Assembly: GCA_036406615.1 (NCBI GenBank)
Contig: DASXAQ010000068.1
Span: 1 to 27,887, forward strand
DNA: 27,887 nucleotides
DNA from: DASXAQ01 sp036406615
Lineage (GTDB): Bacteria > Actinomycetota > UBA4738
Direction of reading: 5' to 3'
Shown: piece after piece, positions 15,175-23,207 of the stretch
Layout: every line of letters begins with the position of its first letter
Position numbering within the stretch: position 1 is the first letter of the stretch
Notes under the pieces: generated by a model
What the model was told of the DNA's origin: nothing
What the model saw: only the letters and a program-made list of their open reading frames with translations
Databases searched by the model: none
Made by a program: the position numbers and the translations under genes

Positions 15175-17502
15175 TCAGCTCTTCACGGTGAAGTAGGTCG
15201 TCGACGTCTGGGACAACACGTCGTCGTTCAGCTCGATGCTGACCGCGCCGGGGACGTGGCTCGGGATCGTGAACGTCGTCGAGATGGAGCCATCGGCGTC
15301 GGCGGTCAGCGTCGCCTCGGTCACCACGCCGCGCCACACGAGCGTCAGCGTCTCGCCGGGCACCCAGCCGGGCCCGGAGGTGATCGTCACGACGGTCCCC
15401 GGCTTCCCGCTGCCGGGGGACACGGTCACGCCCGGCGTGACGAGGACCTTGCCCGACAGGTCGACGTCGGAGACCATCGCGTGCGCGTGCATCACGTGCC
15501 ATCCGAGGCCGTCCGGCATGACCACGTCGGCATCGACCGTCCCCGTCGAGTCGGCGGCGAACGTCTGGAGGTTGGAGCCTGCGTCGAAGCTGAACTGCAC
15601 CGTCTCGCCGGCCTGCAGCCCGTTGATCTCCACGGACGCCGCCTCCGAGGCGCCGGCGCTGCCGGGCAGCGACATGCTCGCGGACACGGCCACGGTTGAC
15701 GTCGTCGTGCCGTTCGTCGCCGTGCCGGTGATCGTCGCGCTCGGCGCGGGCAGCGCCGGCATCGTGACGTTCGTGCTGATCACGCCCGAGGAGTTCGCCG
15801 TGCGCTGGTACGACGTGCCGTCGGGGAACGCGATCGTGACCGTCCCGTTCTCCAGGAACCCGTCCCCGCTGTACGTCAGCGTGTCGCCGGCGGCCGCCGT
15901 CGTCGGCGTCACCGAGGCCTCGGGAACCACCGACATGCTGCCGAGCGCGATGATGCCGCTGTCCTGACCGACGGCGTACACGTCGTGCTCGCCGCCGCGG
16001 ATCACGTCGGGCAGCGTCGCCGTCGCGCCCGAGAAGTTCCCGGACCCGTCGGTCGTCGCGGACCCCACGCTGGTCCCGCCCGGCGACCCGAGGTAGAGGT
16101 CCACCTCTTCGGTCGGGCCGAACGCGGTCCCCGAGACGTGCACCGAGCTGCCGGGGGTGCCGTCGTCCATGCTGACCGTCGCGTTGGGGTCGATCGAGCC
16201 CCCGCCGACGATCACGGTGGCCGAGACCCACGGGCCGTACACGCCCGGGGAGTCGTGGACCTGAACCATGAGCTTGATGACGTCGCCGATCGAGTCGTCG
16301 GGCTTGGACCAGACGTCCTTCGTCGGCGACTGCAGGACGCCGTTCTTGTACCAGTCGTAGTCGTAGTGCATCGTGCCGAACCCGCCCGTCACGCCGCCGA
16401 CGTCGGCCGTGATCGTCTGGCCCGCGTCCGGCGCGTCGGGCGACAGCGTCAGGGAGGAGACGGCCGGCGGCGAGTCGCGGAAGAACCACGCGTCGCGGTA
16501 CCCGGTACGGCCCTTGTTGGTCGACATGACCCCGCTGAAGACCATCAGCGCGTCGCTGTCGGCGTTCCAGACGAGCCCGGGGTCGAGCCGGTTCCCGGGC
16601 CAGTCCGGCGAGTTCGCGCGGCCGATCTTGTCCCACACGCCGCCCGACAGCATCCACGCGTCGCTCGTGGCGCCGCCGAGCGCCATCCCGCCGAACAGGA
16701 TGGTCGCGGACAGATCCGGGTCGTAGGCCAGGCGCACGCGCTCCAGCGGGCCGGCGTCATCGGGCAGCGACGGGCCCGGGCTCCACGCCGTGCCGTCGAA
16801 CAGCCACGTCTCGGTCGTGCCGTCGCCGCCGTTGACCACCACGCCGAGCGCGGGGTCGTACGTCATCCCGAAGAAGGCCCGCGCGAGCATGCCGGCGGGC
16901 GCCGCCGGACCCTGCGTCCACGACGTCCCGTTGAACAGCCACGTGTCGTTGTACGGCGCGGTCCCCGAGCCCCCGAACAGCACGATCTTGCCGATGTCCG
17001 GGTCGTAGACCATCTCCGCGCCCGTTCGCCCCGCCATCCCGGCCGGCGTCGCCGGGCCCGGAGACCACGAGGTGCCGTCCCACAGCCAGGTGTCGTCTTC
17101 CTGGGGCCAGCCGTCGCCCTGGCCGCCGAACAGCACGACCTTGTCGATGTCGGGGTCGTACGCCATCGCGGCGCCGCCGCGCGGCGTGAGCCCGGCGGGC
17201 GCGGCGGGACCCTTCGTCCAGGCCTTGTTCGCGTAGATCCACGTGTCGTTGTACCAGTCGTCGCCGGTGACCTGAGGCGAGCCGCCGAACAACACGACGC
17301 TCTGGTTCGACGGCATGTACGCGTCGGAGAAGTCCCATCTGGTCGTGAAGCTGCTGGGCAGCGCTCCGGTCTGGGACCAACCCATCGGCGGCAGCGTCGT
17401 CGAGGCTCGCGACGCGATGGACCCGAACGACACCAGCCCCACGACCAACGACAGACCGACCAACAGCGGTAGTGGGCGCCACGACCGGAGAGTGCGTGCC
17501 AT
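15175..17502 (-). CDS. Secreted kelch-repeat protein with Ig-like C-terminal domains
   Basis: The product has 775 residues and probably lies outside the cell. Residues 1-35 look like a signal peptide (basic start, hydrophobic core 11-26). Six kelch-type blades of about 50 residues follow. Their FGG-like turns are at 72, 125, 176, 224, 270 and 322, each followed by an NDTW-x-(Y/F/W) strand and a GPAAPAG-type linker, so a beta-propeller is expected. From about 348 to the end there are four or five Ig/IPT-like beta-sandwich repeats with short stretches such as PGSSVHVSGTAFGP and PGTVVTITSGPGW. No enzymatic residues are recognised; carbohydrate or matrix binding is an inference. I chose the ATG at 17502; a GTG codon immediately upstream (17505) is equally possible. 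It leads the operon with the GH5 hydrolase and diverges from the BY-kinase gene. Confidence 0.85.
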   Translation of the reverse strand: MARTLRSWRPLPLLVGLSLVVGLVSFGSIASRASTTLPPMGWSQTGALPSSFTTRWDFSDAYMPSNQSVVLFGGSPQVTGDDWYNDTWIYANKAWTKGPAAPAGLTPRGGAAMAYDPDIDKVVLFGGQGDGWPQEDDTWLWDGTSWSPGPATPAGMAGRTGAEMVYDPDIGKIVLFGGSGTAPYNDTWLFNGTSWTQGPAAPAGMLARAFFGMTYDPALGVVVNGGDGTTETWLFDGTAWSPGPSLPDDAGPLERVRLAYDPDLSATILFGGMALGGATSDAWMLSGGVWDKIGRANSPDWPGNRLDPGLVWNADSDALMVFSGVMSTNKGRTGYRDAWFFRDSPPAVSSLTLSPDAPDAGQTITADVGGVTGGFGTMHYDYDWYKNGVLQSPTKDVWSKPDDSIGDVIKLMVQVHDSPGVYGPWVSATVIVGGGSIDPNATVSMDDGTPGSSVHVSGTAFGPTEEVDLYLGSPGGTSVGSATTDGSGNFSGATATLPDVIRGGEHDVYAVGQDSGIIALGSMSVVPEASVTPTTAAAGDTLTYSGDGFLENGTVTIAFPDGTSYQRTANSSGVISTNVTMPALPAPSATITGTATNGTTTSTVAVSASMSLPGSAGASEAASVEINGLQAGETVQFSFDAGSNLQTFAADSTGTVDADVVMPDGLGWHVMHAHAMVSDVDLSGKVLVTPGVTVSPGSGKPGTVVTITSGPGWVPGETLTLVWRGVVTEATLTADADGSISTTFTIPSHVPGAVSIELNDDVLSQTSTTYFTVKS

Positions 17503-17928
17503 CACGTCCGCATCGATCGACCATCCACCGAAGCATCTACAGGGACCTTTGGGCGAAATAGGCTGGCAGCGGGATCAAACGACCCGAGGGCTTCCCCCGG
17601 CTCCGGCGCACGTTAGGCCGAAGGTCTCCTGCCTCAGCGTCGAGCCCGGGCCCCGGTGTCGGCGTGTACCCGTGTCGTTCGGCCAACCGCCGCCGCGCCC
17701 GTGCGATCCCCCGCCCGTGGCTCCCGGCATCGCGCGAGCCGGCGCAGCGCGGACTCAAGCGCCCGCGCCGAACGTCCGATACCCAATCGGGCAGTCGTTC
17801 GGCCTAAGGCCTTCGAAAGGGTCGGGCCGGTTGGAATCGGAACCGTCGGGAGAAAATGTGTCAAGGACGTCTACCTGCCCAAATAGGGTGCGTGGTACCG
17901 AAACCTCTGCTACACTTCGCGTCCGCTG
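17503..17928. promoter_or_regulatory. Divergent intergenic region with repeated GTTCGGCC-type motifs
   Basis: This 426-bp region separates the kelch operon (minus) from the BY-kinase gene (plus). I see no gene or known RNA family in it. GTCGTTCGGCC occurs twice as a direct repeat (17674-17684 and 17794-17804), exactly 120 bp apart. TTCGGCC or GTTCGGC also occurs on the other strand at 17616-17622 and 17767-17774, and the 10-mer TTCGGCCTAA is present in both orientations (17613-17622 and 17798-17807). A second pair, CGAAATAGGCTG (17554-17565) and CCAAATAGGGTG (17879-17890), shares 10 of 12 bases, one copy near each promoter. These are candidate operators; no regulator is identified. Confidence 0.4.
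17908..17916 (+). promoter_or_regulatory. Extended -10 promoter of the BY-kinase gene
   Basis: TGC-TACACT ends 12 nt before the ATG at 17929. No clear -35 is present, as is common with TGn extended -10 elements. The leader would be about 6 nt, with no room for a Shine-Dalgarno. Confidence 0.55.
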
Positions 17929-19809
17929 ATGGCCTCCTCCGACTCCCTCCCAGCAGAGGACACGTTTCGCCTCCGCGAATATCTGGGGATCCTCCGCGTG
18001 CGGAAGTGGTCCGTGATCGTGGTAACCCTTCTGGCGGTCGGTGCGGCGCTGTTCTACGCGGAGCAGCAGACCCCCCGCTACTCGTCCACCATTACGGTCA
18101 TCGCCAAGGACCCCCTGTCGGTGATCGACACCGCCGGCAGCGGCGGAAAGTCGAACGGGCCGGACATGACCGTGCAGCCCACGCTCGTCACGTCCCTGCC
18201 CGTGCGCGAGTGCGCGTTCCTCGTCTATTCGAACCCCGAGCAGAACCACCTGAACGCCGACCTGTCCCAGACGTGCAGCCAGAGCGCGCTGGCGAACGTG
18301 ATCGTGGTCGGCGCCCCCGCGGGCGTCGCGTCGCCGTCGGCCACCGCGTCGCCGTCGGCGTCCCCCTCGGCGGGACCGTCGGCGACCCCGTCGCCCACCG
18401 CGTCCCCGGTGCTGCTGACGCAGGGGTTCGGCAAGAACATCACGGTGGGCGTGCCGACGGGCTCGACCCTCCTGCACATCACCGACACCGACACCCGGCG
18501 GGTGGTCGCCCAGCAGACGGCGCAGGCCTTCGGCCTGGCGTACCAGTTCTACGTCGTGAGCCAGGCGGAGCAGGAGCTGGCGCAGCGCGCCGCGCCGCTG
18601 TACACGCAGCGCACCGGCCTCGAGAAGCAGTCGGCGTCGCTGTTGAAGACCCTCAACGACCAGATCAACGCCGGCAACACGGTGGGCGCCAGCGCCACGT
18701 CCCAGCGCCTGAACGACGTGAACCAGCAGATCGCACAGATCAACACGAACCTGAACGACATCTCCCCGTCGAAGATCACCCCACCCCAGGTCGTGGCCCC
18801 GGCTCCGCTGCCGCTCAGCCCGTCGAGCCCCAACAAGGTCCTTGACGGACTGATCGGGCTCGCGGTCGGGCTGGCGGCCGGCATCGGGCTTGCTTTGCTC
18901 CGCGAACGCCTCGACGACGGCCTGCGCGGCCGCGGCGACCTGGAGGAGCGCGTCGGCGCCCCCGTGCTCGCCGTGATCCCCAAGATCTCCGGCTGGCGGC
19001 GCAAGCAGGAGGCCAAGCTCGTCACGCTCCAGGAGCCGAAGAGCGCAGCGGCAGAGGCCTACCGGACGCTTCGCACGAGCGTGCTGTTCGCCGCCGTGCA
19101 GCGCGGGCTGCGCACGATCATGGTCGTGTCCCCCGGCGCCGGCGACGGCAAGACCACCACGGCCGTGAACCTGGCCGTCGTGCTCGCCGACGCGGGCAAG
19201 CGCGTGATCCTGGTCTCGGCCGACCTGCGCAAGCCGCGGATCAACCAGTTCCTCGAGCTCACGAACGACGTCGGCGTGACCAGCGTGCTGGCCGGCGAGG
19301 TCAAGCCCTGGGACGCGCTGCAGACGCCCAACGTGGAGAACCTGCGCGTGCTCGAGGCAGGCCCCGTGCCCAACATGCCGGCCGAGCTGCTCGCTTCCGA
19401 GGCGATGGGCGAGCTGGTGGCCGACCTGCGCGAGGTGGCGGACTTCGTCATCCTGGACACGGCGCCCGTCCTGCTCGTGGCCGACGCACTAGCGCTGTCG
19501 CCGCTGGTGGACGGCGTGCTGCTCGTGGCCGACGCGGAGTCCACGAGCCGCTCCGCGGTGGTCAACGCGCGCGAGCAGCTCGACCAGGTCGGCGCGCCGC
19601 TGTTCGGCGCCGTGCTGAACGACTTCGACCCGTCGAAGGCCCGCGCGTACAACTACGGCGGCTACTACGGCTACCGGCAGCGCTACGGCTTCCAGTACGG
19701 CGGCGGGTACGACGGAGCGGCCGCCGCGGACTCCGAGACGCGGTGGACGGGTCGTCCTCCCCAGGCCGCGCCGGCGCCCTCGGCGACGGACGAACGCCGC
19801 AGCTCCTGA
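17929..19809 (+). CDS. Wzz/BY-kinase fusion: polysaccharide chain-length regulator with tyrosine autokinase
   Basis: The product has 626 residues and joins a Wzz-type membrane adaptor to a bacterial tyrosine kinase of the Wzc/CapB type, which controls polymer length and export. The first transmembrane helix is at about 28-44 and the second at about 304-324. Between them lies an extracytoplasmic domain with a Ser/Ala/Pro-rich stretch (133-160) and a probable coiled coil (212-280). The kinase has Walker A GAGDGKTT (403-410), Walker A' VILVSADLR (427-435, D432) and Walker B FVILD (506-510). The C-terminus holds a tyrosine cluster with eight Tyr between 574 and 594, the expected autophosphorylation site. 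A cognate phosphatase is not obvious in the window. The start follows an extended -10 by 12 nt. Confidence 0.93.
   Translation: MASSDSLPAEDTFRLREYLGILRVRKWSVIVVTLLAVGAALFYAEQQTPRYSSTITVIAKDPLSVIDTAGSGGKSNGPDMTVQPTLVTSLPVRECAFLVYSNPEQNHLNADLSQTCSQSALANVIVVGAPAGVASPSATASPSASPSAGPSATPSPTASPVLLTQGFGKNITVGVPTGSTLLHITDTDTRRVVAQQTAQAFGLAYQFYVVSQAEQELAQRAAPLYTQRTGLEKQSASLLKTLNDQINAGNTVGASATSQRLNDVNQQIAQINTNLNDISPSKITPPQVVAPAPLPLSPSSPNKVLDGLIGLAVGLAAGIGLALLRERLDDGLRGRGDLEERVGAPVLAVIPKISGWRRKQEAKLVTLQEPKSAAAEAYRTLRTSVLFAAVQRGLRTIMVVSPGAGDGKTTTAVNLAVVLADAGKRVILVSADLRKPRINQFLELTNDVGVTSVLAGEVKPWDALQTPNVENLRVLEAGPVPNMPAELLASEAMGELVADLREVADFVILDTAPVLLVADALALSPLVDGVLLVADAESTSRSAVVNAREQLDQVGAPLFGAVLNDFDPSKARAYNYGGYYGYRQRYGFQYGGGYDGAAAADSETRWTGRPPQAAPAPSATDERRSS
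18325..18408 (+). repeat. Low-complexity Ser/Ala/Pro-coding repeat
   Basis: Imperfect repetition of GTCGCCGTCGGC-like units encodes the stretch rich in SPSA and SPT at residues 133-160 of the BY-kinase fusion. It probably forms a flexible extracytoplasmic linker and may vary in length between strains. Confidence 0.6.
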
Positions 19810-19812
19810 CCC

Positions 19813-20772
19813 TCAGCTCGCGACGTACCCCAGCCGGCGCATCGTCGGCTCGATGACGGGCAAGATCCTGGCGATGTCCTGCGGGTTCTCGTCGCGCCAC
19901 TTGTCGGGGCGCGGCGGCGTCACCGCCTTGGAGACATGGCGATCCAGCTCCCCCGCGTACGACAGGACCGCGTCGCTCGGGGACAACCCGGCCGCCGTCA
20001 CCAGGCGCTCGGCCTGCTCGACCGGCCGGGCCACGAAGTCCTCGTAGCTCACCTCCACCCACTGCGCGGCGGGGATCGCCTCGCGCGCGCGCAGGATCGA
20101 TTCGTTGCAGGCCGTCCACTGGAACGCGCACACCTCGGGCAGGTCGTGTCCGGTCGCGTAGTCCTGCCAGCCGGGGGGGGCGACCAGCCGCCAGCGATCG
20201 TCGCGCGCGCCTTCGATGTGGATCGGCGTCCTGGCTCGCAGCCCCGGGAACATGCCGGAGTCGGACCGCCAGGCGTTCAGCAGCGAGTTCACGGCGGCGC
20301 GGCCGTCGCGCTTCAGGTAGACGAACCGCGCGTCGGGGAACAGGGCCTGCAGGTACGGCACCCGAAGGCTGTTCCGCGGCGTCTTGTCGAGGTACCGGTG
20401 CGGCCCGGCGATGCGATCGATCGCCCAGTACAGGGCCCGGCGCTCCGACCGTGTGATGTCCTGCGGGCGCGTCGCGTGCGACGTCCAGCCACGGTCCTTC
20501 GGCGAGTGGAACAGCTCCCAGAGCAGGTGGCCCTCGACCTCCAGCGACCGCACGTCCGGATGCCGGCTCAGGACGTCGAACAGCACGGTCGTGCCCGAAC
20601 GGGGGCTCCCCAGGATGAAGATGGGCTGCCTGGGAGGGGGCCGGCGGGGCAGGATCGGCGCCGCGACCCGCAGCGCCAGGCCCATCGCGCGGCGCCGGCG
20701 CTGTGAGCGGGCGGCGCGGCGAAACGCGCGTCCGCGGCGCTCCTCGTCGGGTCGGTGGTCGGCGTCGGGCAT
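19813..20772 (-). CDS. PAPS-dependent sulfotransferase family protein
   Basis: The product has 319 residues. It carries the two PAPS-binding elements of sulfotransferases: the 5'-phosphosulfate loop GSPRSGTT (55-62) and the 3'-phosphate site RFVYLKRDGRAAVNS (150-164). It would move sulfate from PAPS to a hydroxyl or amine on a glycan, lipid or small molecule. The N-terminal 45 residues are rich in Arg and charged. I set the start at the ATG 20772. An upstream in-frame ATG at 20808 overlaps the TATAAT -10 itself and would not be transcribed, while a GAGG sequence precedes 20772 with a 7-nt spacer. It is convergent with the BY-kinase gene (3 nt between stops) and divergent from the IMPase-family gene. 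Decoration of the locus polysaccharide is the simplest inference. Confidence 0.88.
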   Translation of the reverse strand: MPDADHRPDEERRGRAFRRAARSQRRRRAMGLALRVAAPILPRRPPPRQPIFILGSPRSGTTVLFDVLSRHPDVRSLEVEGHLLWELFHSPKDRGWTSHATRPQDITRSERRALYWAIDRIAGPHRYLDKTPRNSLRVPYLQALFPDARFVYLKRDGRAAVNSLLNAWRSDSGMFPGLRARTPIHIEGARDDRWRLVAPPGWQDYATGHDLPEVCAFQWTACNESILRAREAIPAAQWVEVSYEDFVARPVEQAERLVTAAGLSPSDAVLSYAGELDRHVSKAVTPPRPDKWRDENPQDIARILPVIEPTMRRLGYVAS

Positions 20773-20806
20773 ACGAAAGCCTCGTCGGGTCGCGGGACGA
20801 GTGCGC

Positions 20807-20814
20807 ATTATAGG
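20807..20814. promoter_or_regulatory. Overlapping divergent -10 elements (bidirectional promoter)
   Basis: The minus strand has a perfect TATAAT (20812-20807), predicting transcription at about 20800 and a 28-nt leader for the sulfotransferase gene. On the plus strand TATAGG (20809-20814), or the offset CATTAT (20806-20811), could serve the gene at 20820 with no leader. The core CATTATAG is nearly symmetric. Confidence 0.5.
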
Positions 20815-20819
20815 GGACG

Positions 20820-21602
20820 ATGATCGAGGCGCCGGAGCTGGCCCGCCTGCGGGCCGTCGCGGCCGAGGCGGCCGAAGCCGGCGCCGACGTCGTGCGCCGC
20901 CGGGCCGGCGAATCGGCCCCCGAGGCTGAGGCCAAGGGCCGCGGCGACTACGTGACCGCCGTGGATCGCGAGAGCGAGGAGACGGTTCGCGCCGCCCTCG
21001 AGCGCGCCACGCCCGGGATTCCCGTCCTCGGCGAGGAGGGCGGCGGCGGGGGCGGCGACACGTACTGGGCCGTCGACCCGCTGGACGGGACCACGAACTT
21101 CCTGCTGGGGTTCCCGGTCGTGGGGGTCTCGATCGCGCTGGTGTCGGGCGGCCGGCCCGCGGCGGCCGCGGTCCGCGCGCCGCTGCTCGGCCTGGCGTTC
21201 ACGGCGGCCCGCGAACAGGGCGCCTGGTCCGGCGAGCGGCGCCTGGCGGTCAGCGGGCGGCCGGCGTCGCGCGCGGTCGTCGCCACGGGCTTTCCGTTTC
21301 GGGCCAAACAGCGGCTCCCACGCTACCTGCGGGCCATGACGAGCGTGCTCGAGCGCGTCGAGGACCTGCGCCGCCCGGGCGCCGCATCGCTGGACCTGGC
21401 GTGGGTGGCCGCCGGGGTGTTCGACGGGTTCTTCGAGCTGGGGCTCGCCGTCTGGGACGTCGCGGCCGGCGCGCTGCTGGTCGAGGAGGCCGGCGGCATC
21501 GTCACGGACTGGGACGGCGGTCCGGGCTACCTGGGCGGCAACATCCTTGCCGGCTCGCCCGCCACGCATCGTGTCCTGGCGGAGGCCGCGGAGACGCGGT
21601 GA
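20820..21602 (+). CDS. Inositol monophosphatase family protein
   Basis: The product has 260 residues and is a Mg-dependent, Li-sensitive-type phosphatase of the IMPase superfamily. The metal ligands are the glutamates in LGEEGG (72-73), D86 and D89 in DPLDGTTNF (86-94) and D213 in VWDVAAGALLVEEAGG. The GTTNF form points to inositol or sugar phosphate phosphatases. CysQ, the PAP phosphatase, usually has GTKEF, so pairing with the divergent sulfotransferase through PAP removal is possible but not favoured by the motif. The ATG at 20820 follows plus-strand -10-like bases by about 5 nt, implying a leaderless transcript. The gene ends 18 bp before the stop of the convergent adenylation gene. The precise substrate is open. 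Confidence 0.9.
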   Translation: MIEAPELARLRAVAAEAAEAGADVVRRRAGESAPEAEAKGRGDYVTAVDRESEETVRAALERATPGIPVLGEEGGGGGGDTYWAVDPLDGTTNFLLGFPVVGVSIALVSGGRPAAAAVRAPLLGLAFTAAREQGAWSGERRLAVSGRPASRAVVATGFPFRAKQRLPRYLRAMTSVLERVEDLRRPGAASLDLAWVAAGVFDGFFELGLAVWDVAAGALLVEEAGGIVTDWDGGPGYLGGNILAGSPATHRVLAEAAETR

Positions 21603-21620
21603 GCGCGGGTTCGAGCGCGG

Positions 21621-23207
21621 CTACGGCGTGAAGACGCCGCCCGAGTCTGCCGACACGCGCCGGCGGTCGACCTTGCCCGTCGACGTCCTCGGCAGGGCCT
21701 CCACGATCTCCACCTGTGCCGGCACCATGTAGCGGGGCAGCCGCGACGCGACGTGCTTCTTCACGCTGTTCGGCGTGATCGACTGCTCCGGCTCCGGCAC
21801 GACCCACGCGACGATCGCGGTCCCCCACTCGTCGTGCGGAACCGCCACCGCCACGGAATCCGACAGGCCCGGGTGGCTGGCCAGCGCCGCCTCGACCTCA
21901 CCGAGCTCGATCCGGTAGCCGCGGCTCTTGATCTGGTGGTCCCGGCGCCCCAGGAAGTCGTAGTCGCCGTCCGGGCGCAGCCGCACGAGGTCGCCGGTTC
22001 GATACACGGGGTCGGGCAGGTGCGGGGCCAGCGGGTTGGCGACGAGCGACTCCGCCGTCCGATCCGGCCGGTTCCAATAGCCCTTCATCACGGTCGCCCC
22101 GCGGACGTACAGCTCGCCCTCCTCGCCCTCGGCCGCGCGCGTGCCGTCCTGCTTGACCGCGAAGACCTCGGTGTTGCCGCACGCGCGGCCGATCGGGATC
22201 GTCCGATCGTCCGGCGGCAGCTCGCCGACTCGGTAGTACGTGCACACGTTGGTCTCCGTCGGCCCGTACAGGTTCCACAGGTCCACGTCCGGCAGCAGCT
22301 TCACGAGCTCGCGAAGCTGCGGCGTCGGGTAGACCTCGCCGGCGAACACCACGGTGCGAAGGCTGGACAGCTGCTTCGGGTCCGGGGCGGCGCGCACGAG
22401 CAGCATCAGCGCCGAGGGGACCGAGTACCAGACCGTGATCCGCTCCTGCTCGACGAAGCTCGCCAGCGACGCCCCCAGGTACGCCTCGTCCTCCGGGATC
22501 GCCACGACGGTCGCCGCGCCGTACGCGGCCAGGTACAGGTCGAAGATCGACAGGTCGAAATGCAGCGGTGCGTGGCTGGACAGCCGGTCGTCCGCCGAGA
22601 CGCCGATCGAGCCGGCGAGCCACTCGACGTACGTGATGGCGTTTCGGTGCGTGAGCATCACGCCCTTCGGCACGCCCGTCGACCCCGACGTGTACAGGAT
22701 GTAGGCGACGTCCATGTCGATCGTCGGCACGGCGGGGTCCGATCCCCCCGCGGCGACGGCGTCGGCGTAGGCCACGGTCCGGCCGGGCACGTCGACGGCC
22801 TCCCCCCCGTCGTCGATGAGGACCGTGAGACCCGGCCGGTGGCCATGCTCCCGCATCCCGTCGATCAGCGCTGCCGCCCGGCCGGGCGTCGCGGCCAGCG
22901 CCGCGACGGTGCAGTCGGCGGCGATGGCCGCCAGCCGCGGCACCGGCGCGAACGGGTCCAGCGGCACGTACGCGGCGCCAGCCTTCAGCGCGCCGTAGAC
23001 GCAGGCGATGGTCCGCACGTCCTTCGGCGCGTGGATCCCCACCCGGTCGCCGGGCCCCACGCCGCCGTCGACCAGCGCCCGGGCGATCGCGTTCGAGGCG
23101 GCCTCGAGCTGCGCGTACGTCATCGACTCGCCGCGGCAGCGCACCGCCTCGCGGTCGGGCTCGCGCTCGGCGGCGCGGGTGAGCAGCTGGTGCAGGAGGT
23201 AGGTCAC
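21621..23207 (-). CDS. Stand-alone adenylation enzyme, predicted L-prolyl-carrier-protein ligase (PltF/RedM/CloN4-like)
   Basis: The product has 528 residues and is an AMP-forming ligase that would activate an amino acid and load it onto the carrier protein encoded upstream. Core motifs are ILYTSGSTGVPKG (170-182), NLYGPTET (312-319), YRTGDLVRLRPDG (402-414) and the catalytic lysine K512 in STGKVDRR. By aligning to the gramicidin synthetase pocket I read the specificity residues as D218, L219, F222, Y261, V287, A289, L313, V321, C322 and K512. From memory this is close to the proline code of pyoluteorin PltF and aminocoumarin CloN4. No condensation or carrier domain is fused. The GTG start at 23207 overlaps the previous stop as GTGA. 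It is the last gene of the cassette. Confidence 0.88.
   Translation of the reverse strand: MTYLLHQLLTRAAEREPDREAVRCRGESMTYAQLEAASNAIARALVDGGVGPGDRVGIHAPKDVRTIACVYGALKAGAAYVPLDPFAPVPRLAAIAADCTVAALAATPGRAAALIDGMREHGHRPGLTVLIDDGGEAVDVPGRTVAYADAVAAGGSDPAVPTIDMDVAYILYTSGSTGVPKGVMLTHRNAITYVEWLAGSIGVSADDRLSSHAPLHFDLSIFDLYLAAYGAATVVAIPEDEAYLGASLASFVEQERITVWYSVPSALMLLVRAAPDPKQLSSLRTVVFAGEVYPTPQLRELVKLLPDVDLWNLYGPTETNVCTYYRVGELPPDDRTIPIGRACGNTEVFAVKQDGTRAAEGEEGELYVRGATVMKGYWNRPDRTAESLVANPLAPHLPDPVYRTGDLVRLRPDGDYDFLGRRDHQIKSRGYRIELGEVEAALASHPGLSDSVAVAVPHDEWGTAIVAWVVPEPEQSITPNSVKKHVASRLPRYMVPAQVEIVEALPRTSTGKVDRRRVSADSGGVFTP

Noticed and set aside
13508..16657. Open frame of more than 1000 codons on the minus strand across the kelch and GH5 genes
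   Set aside because: Its composition is Arg/Gly/Asp-rich with no motifs, and the real genes in another frame show clear signal peptides, kelch blades and GH5 residues.
17503..17928. Possible riboswitch or other structured RNA in the long divergent region
   Set aside because: I compared it by eye with c-di-GMP, c-di-AMP, TPP and cobalamin riboswitch cores and found no convincing match; only short hairpins and repeated motifs are present.
20820..21602. CysQ-type PAP phosphatase partner for the sulfotransferase
   Set aside because: The motif is DPLDGTTNF, typical of inositol monophosphatases, whereas CysQ proteins generally have GTKEF; kept only as an alternative.
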